A stretch of DNA of 64,000 nt, taken from NCBI GenBank assembly GCA_027924645.1, contig BSBN01001752.1, positions 10,062,001 through 10,126,000 on the forward strand, read 5' to 3'. Shown one piece after another: positions 11,260-20,996 of the stretch. A program made the translations under genes and the position numbers. The notes below the pieces were generated by a model. The model saw only the letters and a list, made by a program, of their open reading frames with translations. It did not search any database and was not told where the DNA came from. The stretch is from Cunninghamia lanceolata (taxonomy: Eukaryota > Streptophyta > Pinopsida > Cupressales > Cupressaceae). Each line of letters opens with the position of its first letter. The stretch's first letter is position 1.

Positions 11260-12267
11260 AGTGTAACTACCTCAAATTCAGCGATCAGGCTACAAGGTGA
11301 CAACTACCTCACAATCCGTGATTGGTTGAGAACACAAGTAGTCTACCTCAGGTTCAGCGATTTGTTCATAGCAAGATCTTACAAAATGCCTTCACAAACT
11401 TCACTCCCAAAGGATTCAAACTTCACTTTGATACAACTTGGTGTAGTCACGGTTAGGAGGGTCCATGCAGTGAACTATCCAGGCCATGCAACAAGAGTAA
11501 ACACAATAGAAGAAACACAATTATAGAATGCAAATGTAGATTTAGCTATTCAATATATCATAGATTCAAAATACTATCATGTCGGCAACATGTGGGCTTA
11601 CAAATTAGGGCTCACAGGCCTGATTACATAATAGAAAGATATGAAATTAAAGTGTCTAATACCAAAAGAATTCAAACTATCTAACTCATGAATTATCCTA
11701 ACTGACTCCCTTCCTATACATCTATTACATGATTATATATCATCTCCAAATCACAAGAATCCTCTGCATCAGCCAAGAGATTACAAACTTCAATGAAAGA
11801 GATGTAACATGTAGCAGCAAATAGGTCAGCCCAAAACATATGGAAATCCTCTACAAATGGATGAAACAAAGTGTAGATCTTAGGGAAGGTCAGCCATCTC
11901 CCAAAGTACCTTGAATGATGTTTCATTTAGCTCTACAAGTCATGGAAGTACTTCACAAGTCTTCTCCTTTAGATGGTTGTTTTGAGTACTCTATTCTGAG
12001 AAAATAGTTAATCTTTTGATAGAGATATCTTTCTGGAAACTGATCCAAATGATCTAAATATTGTATATGATGTGTGTGATGATGCCTATATGCCAAGTCC
12101 TACTCTGCAAGATCTGAAATACAACACAGTAAAATGTGATACAAATTGCTAGAATGGCTACTGACTGAATTGAACTAAACTGAACTAGGAAATGAAAGAA
12201 AACAAAAGAATGCAAATATTTTGGGTTGATGCAAGATTGCTCTGTAACCTGGGATGCTCCTACATCA
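11260..12267 (-). repeat. 5' LTR of element I (approximate inner end)
   Basis: The outer end, read on the minus strand, is TGATGTAGGAGCATCC, matching the start of J's LTR (TGACGTAGGAGCATCC at 16133). The junction with J coding lies at 12267/12268. The inner end is set only by the gag start, and no clean primer-binding site is visible. Within it, ACTACCTCAAATTCAGCGAT and a variant recur about 80 bp apart (around 11270-11370). Confidence 0.6.
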
Positions 12268-14039
12268 TTCTCACTGAAGTAGGCAATGGGTCTACATTTT
12301 TGACTTAATACTCCCCCAATTACACTACCAATGGCATCACAATCCACTCGAAACACTTTGCTAATGTCTGGTAATGCCAAAACTAGTTGTTCTATCACCT
12401 TCTTTAGCAACTGAAATCTCTTTTATATTACAGCTATCCACTGGAACACTTTCCTAACACCCTTCATTGTCTTGGTGATTGGTGCACATATTCCACTAAA
12501 TTTCTAATGAATTTCCTGTAGAAGCTCACCAATCCATGAAAACTTCTGGCCTCAAACATATTTCTAGGTGAAGGCCAATCCATTATTGCCTTAACCTTCT
12601 CGAGATCCATCTTCAATCCTTCCTCAGATAGTACAAAACCTAGGTATACTAGTTCCTTCTGCATAAAACTGCATTTATCCAAGTTTACCAACAACTTTTC
12701 TTCTTTTAGCTTCCACATAACTACCTTTAGGTACAACAGGTGTTCATCTTTTATTTTTCTAAAAACCAAAATTTCATCCAAATAAACAACAAACTTGCCA
12801 AGGAAGGGCTTCATTATCTCATTCATCAATCTCATAAAGGTATTGGGTGCATTTGTCAACCCAAATGGCATCACAAGCCACTCATACAATCCATCCTTGG
12901 TCTTGAATGTTGTCTTCCATTCATCACCTTCTCTAATTCTAATTTGGTCGTATCCGCTCTTCAAATCAATATTGTTGCAGTACTTTGTTCCACTCAAATA
13001 GTCCATCAAGTCATCCATACGAGGCAATGGAAACCTATACTTAATGGTTATCTTATTTATAGCCCTTGAATTAGTACACATTCACCATTTCCCATCTTTC
13101 TTAGGTGTTAGTATAGCAGGTACAAAACATGGACTAAGGCTCTTTATAATCAGCCCCTTATCCAACAACTATTGCACTTATCTATTCACCTCTTCATTTT
13201 CCATGGGTGTCATTATATATGGTGCCTTATTTGGTAAGCTTGCACTTGGTATCAAGTCCATGCAGTGACTTATGCTTCTAGTTGGAGGTAATCCATCTAG
13301 CAAATCCTTCATTAGAATGTCGCTGAATTCATTCAAAATTTCTTAGACTTCTGTGGGAACTTCAGCCCCTTTCTCTCCTATCATAATTTCTACAACCTAA
13401 GGTAGGAAGACATAACATACCTTCTCCTTTCTAATTTCCTTCGGGAACTATTTTCTAGTCACTAGACAAACCCTATTGGTTTTCTCAACCTCCTCATCCT
13501 TATCCTTCAAAGGCTTCAACACATACTCAACCCCATCCTTCTTGATTTTAATACAATTACTCTTGCCGTCATGAATGGCCTGCCTATCATATTGCCACAG
13601 TCTACCTCATAGAATGTGGCATGCATCTATTGACATAACATCACACATTATCTCATCTTTGTAATTCCCAATGTGAAATTTAACAAGGCATTGTTCACTT
13701 ACCAATAATTGATGTCACTTTTGCACCCAAGAAACCTTGTCAGGAGTTGGGTGTTTCAATCTCTCCAGTTTTAGCTTTTCCACCATATCTTCTGATACTA
13801 AGTTGTTAGTGTTTCCACTGTCCACAATGACTTTGTAGCATTTTCCTCCAAACTTACATCTATTTCTAAATAGATTTCTTCATTGTGTTGGTTCCTCTTG
13901 TACCTTCTCTAGTGTTAGAACTTTCCTTAGCATCAAGGATTCTCCATTCTTGAGTTCTTCTCCAAATTTTGGTGAGGCTATACTTGCCACACTCTCCTCC
14001 TTAGCTTGTGCTATATGGACTCTAGTCTCTTTTCCTTTG
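12268..14039 (-). pseudogene. Decayed protease-RT-RNase H of element J
   Basis: The longest piece, 12464-13081, is a nearly complete RT palm and connection: [32 protein letters not shown], then YLDEILVF, where the usual YxDD has become YLDE, and [15 protein letters not shown]. The RNase H start (VDCDAIGSVIGGVLSQ, IAYFSE) is at 12268-12410, cut exactly at the I junction. The protease active-site segment VDSGNTNNLVS lies near 13805-13840. Stops and shifts separate the pieces, and the altered catalytic Asp means this copy cannot encode active RT. Confidence 0.85.
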
Positions 14040-15039
14040 CCACTATTCTATTGTACTTGAGGACATTCAAATGCCCTATGTCCAACCTATCCACATTGGA
14101 AACATGTTCAACTAAATCCTCTTCCTCTTCCAGAATTTCCTCTACCTCGTGGGTAATCACTTCTTCCTCTATCTCCTTGGGTACTGGTTTGAGAAGAACT
14201 TGTTTCTCCTTGCTTATCCTGAGAACCACATCCAAGGTTTGACTTCCCTCTTCCTTTAGAAGATTTACCTCTTCCCCTAGAACTATTCTACCTTCTAGAG
14301 ATCTTTTCTTCTACCTTTAATGTGAATTGATAGGCTTCTTCTATGCCATTAATTCTAGTTCCATGCTAATTTTATCTTCGATAGAATAATGCAAACCATT
14401 TACATAATAAGAGACCTCAACATCATCTTCAATGTGACCAACTCTGATGTTCAATCTATAAAACTCTTCAGTGTAGTCTTGCACACTTTTATCCCTCTTC
14501 TTGAGGTTTTGCAACATCTTAAACATGGTGATCTGATGGTTTGCAGGTAGAAATTTTTCCTTCAACTTAGTTAACATCCTCTCCTAGGTCTTAATCTTTT
14601 CCTTTCCCTTTCTCTGTCTCTCAACTTGCACATGATCCCACCACAAAGATGCATGCCCCTTCAGTGTTTAAGCTGCAAGTTTTACCCTCTTAGGGTCTTC
14701 AACATATTCCAACTCAAAATACATTTCCATCTCTAAAATTCAGTCTATCAACTCATCTGGTTTCAGACTACCACTGTAACTAGGTAACTCTACATAGGGT
14801 TTACTGGCAATCTTTGTCATTGCACTTAGAAACCTCCTCTCATATCCATCTTCTCCTTCTTCTACTTCTTCTTCACTGACTTCTTCCTCATTATCACTCA
14901 CATCCTTTATAGGTACTCCTCTACATTGTGTTCTTTCCATTGTATCCAGCCTAGCTATGATGCCTCTCAACATCTCTACAAATGCTGCATGTCCATCTCT
15001 TGGAACCACTCCTCTTCTACCTCTGGCTCGGTGTGCCAT
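14040..15039 (-). pseudogene. Decayed gag and zinc knuckle of element J
   Basis: The start MAHRARGRRGVV lies at 15039, 27 nt after the primer-site remnant. The N terminus has an acidic tract (DNEEEVSEEEVEEGED), then the gag core. A central piece (14341-14577) contains the capsid-like segment FLPANHQITMFKMLQNLK with DYTEEFYRL. The knuckle CFQCG-VGHRAFEC at about 14066-14110 has one in-frame TAG. Gag would package element RNA, but several stops and shifts make this copy non-functional. Confidence 0.75.
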
Positions 15040-15065
15040 GTTTGCACATCCACAACCTCAAGGAT

Positions 15066-15085
15066 TTGAATGCTCTAATACTACT
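15066..15085 (-). other. Primer-binding site remnant of J (tRNA-Met type)
   Basis: Directly inside the LTR, the minus strand reads TAGTATTAGAGCA. This differs by two transitions from TGGTATCAGAGCA, the common primer site complementary to initiator tRNA-Met. Confidence 0.55.
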
Positions 15086-16133
15086 TGATACAAGTCAAGG
15101 TCCAAGGGCTTTAACAAGCTACTAAACCAAGAAGCAAAATGAAAAAAACACAACAATAAAATGAAAATCTCTTTATTCAGCAGCAATTGGAGTGTACAAC
15201 AAGAGTAGAATGACATTACAGTCTTACATGCCTTGGTCTAAGCCTTACAATCATTGCAATAACCAAATTGGAGTATTTTACGCCTTACAATCATTAAAAT
15301 ACCCAAAATAATCGACCTTTAAATCTAAAACTTTCAGAAGAAGCTATAACAAAAGTCAAAAACTCACTATCGATAAGATTATTCTTCAAAAGCAAGAAAT
15401 TTCTCTTTTATATGAAAAAGAGGTGATTACCACACATCTTCATGTGAAAGGACATGTGTCGTCCTCTTATTAGCCCTTTAGATTGATCATAAAGGTGGTT
15501 TACAACTACTTTTGTCACTTTATGGGTGCTTTAAGGTGGTTAAAAACCATTTTTGTCACATTCTGGGTGCTTCTAGGCATTTTAGCAGAAATCCATAGGT
15601 CAACAAGACATGCAAGGTAACAAGTCATCTAGTTGGAAAACATCCAGTTGAAACATGACATCTGGTTGGAAAACATGTAGTTGGAAACAAAGTGCATTTG
15701 GACATCTTATTTGAGGCAAAGTGCATCTGGACATCCTGATGGAGGCAAAGCACATCTAGACATCCTATTGGAGGTAACGTGCATCTGGACATCATGTTGG
15801 AGGCAAAGTGCATTGGGACATCCTATTGAAGGCAAAGTGCATTAGGACATCCTGTTGGAGGCAAAGGTAACTTGACATCTTGTTGGAGGCAAAAACATTA
15901 GCACAAGAAAAACTCACTCAATTTTGATCAAATCTTCTCCCAACTTGAACTGTAGACACCCATTTGGCTCCCCTTCAAGGTGAAGTCATCACTTGGCCTT
16001 GATCCAACTAGAATTACCAGAAATTTGATCATCAACTCCTACAAGCAAAAATAAGAAGAAAAATAATGAACAAAGCAAAGAAATATTTTTGGTTGATGAG
16101 GATTTCTCATGGACCCAGGATGCTCCTACGTCA
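15086..16133 (-). repeat. 5' LTR of element J, about 1048 bp
   Basis: On the minus strand the LTR starts TGACGTAGGAGCATCC at 16133 and ends CTTGTATCA at 15086, next to the primer-site remnant. It contains a 29-bp minisatellite (15686-15896). The partner LTR is not in the window, so the ends rest on the TG...CA signature, the primer site and similarity to I. Confidence 0.65.
15686..15896. repeat. Minisatellite, 29-bp unit, about 7 copies
   Basis: Units such as GGCAAAGTGCATCTGGACAT followed by CCTGATGGA repeat head to tail with a few substitutions each. The last unit has an altered middle (GGTAACTTG). Related but more divergent copies extend left to about 15620. The array lies inside J's LTR. 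Confidence 0.8.
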
Positions 16134-17439
16134 TAAAATGGTTGGGTACATGTTCTACTAACCCAACAATTAAGACCACACTTGCACAAGCATTAGCATA
16201 GAGATAAATTCCTTTGTGCTAATGCATTGAGTCAGGTTATAGTGTGTGACATTAACTCAATGCAATCCACTTACACATGAATTTCTTAATGTTTAAAGGC
16301 TCCTACTCACTACCATGTTTTGGTTGACATGTGAAGACAATATACAAGGGTACAAAACATTTGTGAGTATACTTTTAAACAACAAAGTCTTTTAGACAAT
16401 TCATGGCATTGTGCTTTAAGTTTAACATGTCAAGCCAAACTATCTTAGTATACTATGTGAAATGGATCAGAAAGGTCACAACATGAAAGGTCCAATATGC
16501 TAACACATGGGGATAGATCAAATTGATCATCATGTCATTTCATTTCATAAAACATAGGGTTTTACATAAGGATAGCTCAAATTTTTCCATTCAACCAATT
16601 TATCATACTCAACAAGAAGTTTTGAATGTATAATGCATGACCAAGAAATCCAAAATGCAAGCAAGGAAGGTAATAATTGTTAGCAAATTGGTAGATTGCA
16701 ACAAGTTGTACTTACATCACATGAATTGTACTTTCATAGTTTTGTGGAGATGGATTGCACACATGTGACTACATCTCCTATTATCCCATATTGGTTGTGC
16801 ATTCACATCTCTTGGTGGTGTATCCTATAAATACCCACTTGTAGCTCTCATATGAACAATCCAATGTAATCTAGAATATTGTATATTTACATACTTTTAT
16901 AGAATAGAATTATTCTCTTATTATGGGTCTCTTTTGTGCTTTCATTGAAGCGCCTTAATCTTGGGTGGTTAATTCCATAGCCAAATCTTACAATAGGTTA
17001 TTCCCATACAAAAGAAAAAATACCAAAGGATCATCAGAAATAAATTTCCAATCAACTTGCATGATTAACCATGACATAAATCTAGAATTGGTACATCTTA
17101 AAAATACTTTTCATGATCCTACCAAATACAACTCCTTCCATTAACACTTTTTCAAAATGATGAATCCCTTGCCTAATTCTTGGTAGTTCACGAGGATCTA
17201 CCTAAGTGTCATTATGATAAAGGATTCTCATATGTTGTTCAACATATGCTCTCATTTTGGGGTAACCTCTCCCATGCCAAGTGATCCTTTTGGAATATCT
17301 ACTACATTACCTACTACAACAATAATTTAAGATGAAAACATGTTAGTTATGGAGGAGATTTTGACGTTGAAATGGATAAGTTGAATAAATAAAAGGTTCT
17401 AAAAATGGGTGAATGTTTAGACATTTTTAAGTGACATAA
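16134..17439. other. Unassigned AT-rich stretch with a possible short solo LTR
   Basis: I see no coding frame or protein motif. The segment 16678-16992 starts TGTTAG, ends TTACA, and holds a TATA-like CCTATAAATACC at about 16828 followed by a short leader, which resembles a 0.3-kb Ty1/copia-type LTR. The flanks (ATAAT, ATAGG) do not form a clear target duplication, so the call is weak. From about 17200 the sequence grades into the pol relic of E. Confidence 0.3.
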
Positions 17440-17636
17440 TATGTTCACACTAATTCAAGAATATGGTGACTTATTTTCATAGACTTATTAATATATGTCA
17501 AGGATATATAAAGACATCATTATGCATAACATTGTTCATCCTGATGTCAAACCATTGAAATAAAAGATTAGGAAAATGCATCCAAAAACAACATTAATGG
17601 TTAAAAAAGAATTAAAGATGTTAAAAGTTAGATTCA
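17440..17636 (+). pseudogene. Element E pol relic, part 1 (N-terminal RT)
   Basis: Broken plus-strand frames give FKNMV/YGDLFS-like and HPDVKPLK...KMHPKTTLMVK segments, the region just before the RT palm in Tat-type gypsy elements. The coding resumes after element A at 29966, and ATTCA (17632-17636) is duplicated there. E is the host into which A inserted. Confidence 0.65.
17632..17636. repeat. Target-site duplication of A, left copy (ATTCA)
   Basis: ATTCA immediately precedes the 5' LTR and is repeated exactly at 29966-29970 after the 3' LTR. Five bases is the normal duplication size for gypsy integrases. Confidence 0.95.
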
Positions 17637-18218
17637 TGTTGTGTGGTTACACAACACGCCCCATTTTGACTTGGCAAAACAGGGACCCAACTTTTGTTTT
17701 GGCTTGTGTTGTCTGCTTTCTGGCGGTTTGGTAAAAATAGGTCAAGTGCATCATCATCATGAAGGTCAGGATGAGGTAGGTCATCATCATGAGGTTAGTT
17801 TGTCAAATTTCATATTTTGTTTCTATGACTTCATGGTTAGAAAAAGCTTGAAATTCCATGCAGGTTTGCCTTTTGCACCACTTGAAAATTCGTCCATATG
17901 AGGGAGTTGTGAGCAGTCAAAGCTTTGGTCAAACCTGATAATTGCTGTATGATGAACATCATCATCATGATATTTGAAAAGCCCCCGATAATATCCTGCA
18001 GTCCCGAAACATCCGGACGTCAAGTTTAAGTCGTAGTAAACTTTTCTCGTCGGGCGGTCTTTTGTATCGCCAAAGGTCATCATCATGATCTTACTCTATC
18101 ACCTGATAAAAATCATGCAGTCCCGAAACATCCGGACGTCAATCTTAAGTGCTAGTGTGTTTTACCCGTCGAGTAACCTTGGAAACATTGCGAGCATCAT
18201 GATATTCCAACATCACCC

Positions 18219-18251
18219 GATATTATAATATCATGCTGATATTATAATATC
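18219..18251. repeat. Twin 14-nt palindromes in A's LTR
   Basis: GATATTATAATATC occurs at 18219-18232 and again at 18238-18251, each a perfect palindrome. The pair is conserved in the 3' LTR at +9261. Confidence 0.85.
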
Positions 18252-18436
18252 ACCTTACTTAGAGAAATCTGCCATCTGCATAATTTACGCGTGCACGACA
18301 GTCTTGGTGATCAACATCATCATGATATTTCAGGACCCGACATTTCCTAATATCCTCCTGATCTCCTTTTTGCGTGATCATGATGATCACCTTATCTTTC
18401 GAAACGGAGGATGATTTTCCTTTCCCAAACCTTGTT

Positions 18437-18461
18437 GAACAAGATCATCATGATCTTGTTC
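18437..18461. repeat. 25-nt inverted repeat in A's LTR
   Basis: Two 12-nt arms, GAACAAGATCAT and ATGATCTTGTTC, face each other across a single C. The 3' LTR copy is identical. Confidence 0.85.
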
Positions 18462-18524
18462 GTCTTTCCCGACAGTTCGTAGTATCATCCTGCCGACAAG
18501 TATAACCTTTTGCAAATATGATGA

Positions 18525-18905
18525 TGACGATGACGTCACCATCACCTTTCTCCTTCGGCAGGATATTTTCCAAGGCGGGATCCATTTCGCCAATATGATG
18601 ATGACGATGACGTCATGTTCAAAGATTAATGAAGGCCGCGGATATCCTGATGACGTCATCAGGACTTTCAGCAGGATCATATTTTTAAATCACCCAATGC
18701 GGATATGATGATGATGATGTTCATCATCCTGATCTTTTGGCAGGTTACCTTCTCCGAAAAGGGTCATATTGCATTCATCCACACGATCATCTTCCTTGGG
18801 GGGAACCCGATATTCCAGTTATCTCCTGATCTTAACGAAACATGACGGTGACATCATCCCTTTGCATTTTAACCAAGCCCGATGATGACGATGACGTCAT
18901 CATGA
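18525..18905. promoter_or_regulatory. Cluster of TGACGTCA (bZIP/CRE-like) sites, A U3
   Basis: TGACGTCA or one-base variants occur near 18531, 18608, 18650, 18850 (TGACATCA here, TGACGTCA in the 3' LTR) and 18893. All lie in ATGATG-rich context 0.8-1.2 kb upstream of the TATA box. Plant TGA/bZIP factors bind this palindrome; binding here is inference. Confidence 0.5.
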
Positions 18906-19441
18906 TATTCCTCAGCGGTAGGATCATTTTCCAAGTCCTCCTGTTTGTCTTCATCATGATGATGACGACGATGTCTTTCTTTCCCGAATATGCAAAAACA
19001 AAACATCCTGATGTGCTTTTCCTCAGAGCATTCGAAGGGGAGGAGCATCATATTTCACAATATCCTGCGGCTAGATAGAAGGCATAGGAGTTGGTCATCA
19101 TCATGATTTGTGGTGTAGGTATAACTGTTGCCATCGGCCAAGTATAAATTTGTCACCCTGATCATATGTAATCACGCCGATGCAAATATGATGATGATGC
19201 AAGGCCGGATTCTAAGGATGGTTGAAAGGCGATTATTTCCTTGTATAATTTGAGATCATCATGATCATATTTTGAACCCGATATACAAGAAAATGGGCAA
19301 AAACATGAAGCGATGGAAATTTGGAGCCTGATTGCCTGTAGCTGCACACTTTTGGGGGCTTGTTTAATAAAACGTTTTACTTCCTGTTGTTTATCATGAT
19401 GATGATGAACTTAATGTTTGTCTGTTTACTTGCAGGAAGAC

Positions 19442-19528
19442 ATGGTGATGCTGCTGAAGCTGAGCATTGAAGTCATGATGCTGCTGCTGAAGCTGAGCAT
19501 TACAAAGTTGCGCATGAAGGCAACATGA
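19442..19528 (+). pseudogene. Mini-frame after an acceptor-like site, possible remnant of the LTR gene
   Basis: After TTACTTGCAG (ending 19434) an ATG opens a 28-codon frame with an internal repeat of GATGCTGCTGAAGCTGAGCA. The position matches the acceptor plus ATG that open the long LTR gene in B (3007/3014), and the sequence after it rejoins B's post-gene region before the TATA box. I infer a deletion remnant and do not claim a working gene. Confidence 0.3.
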
Positions 19529-19731
19529 GCCAGAAATGAGGAGGATATTGTCAAATATGCTGTTCGCCAGCTAGAGACCGAATCAAGTTGAAGATGCTGG
19601 AATATTCTGTGCCAGATGTACATTTGCTAACTGGCGAAGCATGTGCTTTTCATCTGGACCGCTAATTGCTATGAGAAGATCCTGATCCTTTGATCATTGT
19701 AACCGTTTCTGGCATTTGCTCTATATAAAGG

Positions 19732-19740
19732 CCAGAGCCT
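19732..19740 (+). promoter_or_regulatory. TATA box, 5' LTR of A
   Basis: TATATAAAG in the context GCATTTGCTCTATATAAAGG. The copy at 28993 in the 3' LTR is unchanged. The genomic RNA of A should start about 30 nt downstream. Confidence 0.6.
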
Positions 19741-20709
19741 GAAACATTAAAAAAGGAGGTAGAATACATTAGAATACATAGACGCATCTGGCGCAAAAAG
19801 TCAATTACTGTAGAATCAATTAGGAGATCGGATTACTGAGACTAATGAGGATAGAATTGTTGAAATGTCAAGGTTCTTTCTTCAGATCACTGTAAATGTA
19901 CCTGTTCTTGAGCATACTGAATGAATATGAAGTTCCAGATTACATCCTGATTGTAAATTTTACGTAATCTTCTTGTTGATTTCTGGATATGTACTGGTGA
20001 ATGCTGTGTTCAACTGGAAGCGCTTTCATTTCATTACATGTTGTTGTCAACTTTTCCTTTGAAGCTTTGCACTAGATCATGCGGATTTGTGGAATGTCCT
20101 GGTGAAGTATGATTTCTAGTTTTCCTTCTTTTCATTGCAAGTATGGGAGCTTGTATGTGGATCAGTGATCTAAGTCCAGTAGTTTTGGGAATCTCATTCT
20201 TTAACCCTTTTCTTTTTTTTAATTTCATTAATTCATCACCATAACTGCAAATCATGACAAATAACAAGCAGAAACAGTGAAATATGCTAAAATCCCGTAG
20301 GTAACTGAAGATCATTAGCATATTTGAGTTAAATGCATGTAGTATTGGAAATCTCATGCAAAGAATCATAAATAATGATAGGAATCATGCAAATATCAGC
20401 CTGTAGGCACATTATTTGACTAAATTTACAGTGCAGAAGTAGAATTGTTGGAGACTTATGCAGAGCGAACATCCAGAGCAGGATATTTGAAGATGATGAT
20501 GATGAACAGTGCAGAAACACGTAAGGCCCCTGAATGGAAAACAGCAACACACATCAACCACTGAGTAACGTCAGTAGATTAAGACCTAATCAACGGAGAC
20601 TTGGGATCATGAATTCTTTGAATTCATCGTATCTTTCAAGATGAGTAAAGGTTGTTGTGTAACTTTTATTCTATGTTTGCGAATGACTAACATCATGACC
20701 AACATAAAT

Positions 20710-20727
20710 TGGTGCTAGAAGGAGGGC
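20710..20727 (+). other. Primer-binding site of A (tRNA-Asn type)
   Basis: TGGTGCTAGAAGGAGGGC begins five bases after the 5' LTR. It matches the complement of the 3' end of plant cytosolic tRNA-Asn(GTT), as I recall that tRNA, at 17 of 18 positions including the CCA tail. The mismatch is a C-to-T transition. Confidence 0.7.
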
Positions 20728-20996
20728 CAAATCCAGAAGATCACTTTCATCATCAGTACTTTCAGGTTTGATGACACTCAGAGTAAGGTAACTTCAGATC
20801 GTTTGTGAATTTCATCATATTGCGTAAATATTTGCTGTGATAAGTTTGTATATGCACATTCTGTGTGAAGATTTCCAAATCTCACATAAATATTGCAAGC
20901 TTTACAGTAGATTTCTTTAAATTCACTAAATATTGGCCAAAGATGCATAAATTTGTTCAAGCTTTGAGAATTTGAGCCTTAAACCCGTGAGATCTT

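Larger units (their letters stand above)
8327..12267 (-). mobile_element. Element I: CRM-like chromovirus relic, truncated by B
   Basis: Read on the minus strand, this element runs 5' LTR (12267 to about 11260), gag (from 11247), zinc knuckle, protease, RT and the start of RNase H, where it is cut at 8327 by insertion of B. The rest (RNase H end, integrase, 3' LTR) would lie left of B. Its LTR start interrupts the RNase H of J at 12267/12268, so I inserted into J. Motifs such as [20 protein letters not shown] and MDVCHILLGRPW are typical of the CRM branch. Confidence 0.8.
12268..16133 (-). mobile_element. Element J: CRM-like chromovirus relic, interrupted by I
   Basis: On the minus strand this runs 5' LTR (16133-15086), primer-binding site, gag (from 15039), zinc knuckle, protease, RT and RNase H, then breaks at 12268 where I inserted. 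The remaining 3' portion is outside the window beyond I and B. Protein motifs match those of I closely, so the two are related copies of one lineage and J is the older. Confidence 0.8.
17637..20704 (+). repeat. 5' LTR of element A (3068 bp)
   Basis: Starts with the palindrome TGTTGTGTGGTTACACAACA and ends CATGACCAACA. The U3 part has several TGACGTCA sites (near 18531, 18608, 18650, 18893), dense CATCAT/ATGATG runs and perfect palindromes. A TATA box is at 19732. Short frames of 60-111 codons in it are not credible genes. Confidence 0.95.

Noticed and set aside
15686..15896. CRISPR-like array
   Set aside because: Units are contiguous with no spacers; an ordinary minisatellite in an LTR.
16678..16992. 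Firm call of a solo copia LTR
   Set aside because: No matching target duplication or second copy; listed only as a possibility.
18387..18680. Minus-strand 97-codon frame duplicated at 27648-27941
   Set aside because: It is in both LTRs of A only because the LTRs are duplicates; its composition reflects CATCAT/ATGATG repeats and it has no start context or homology I can name.
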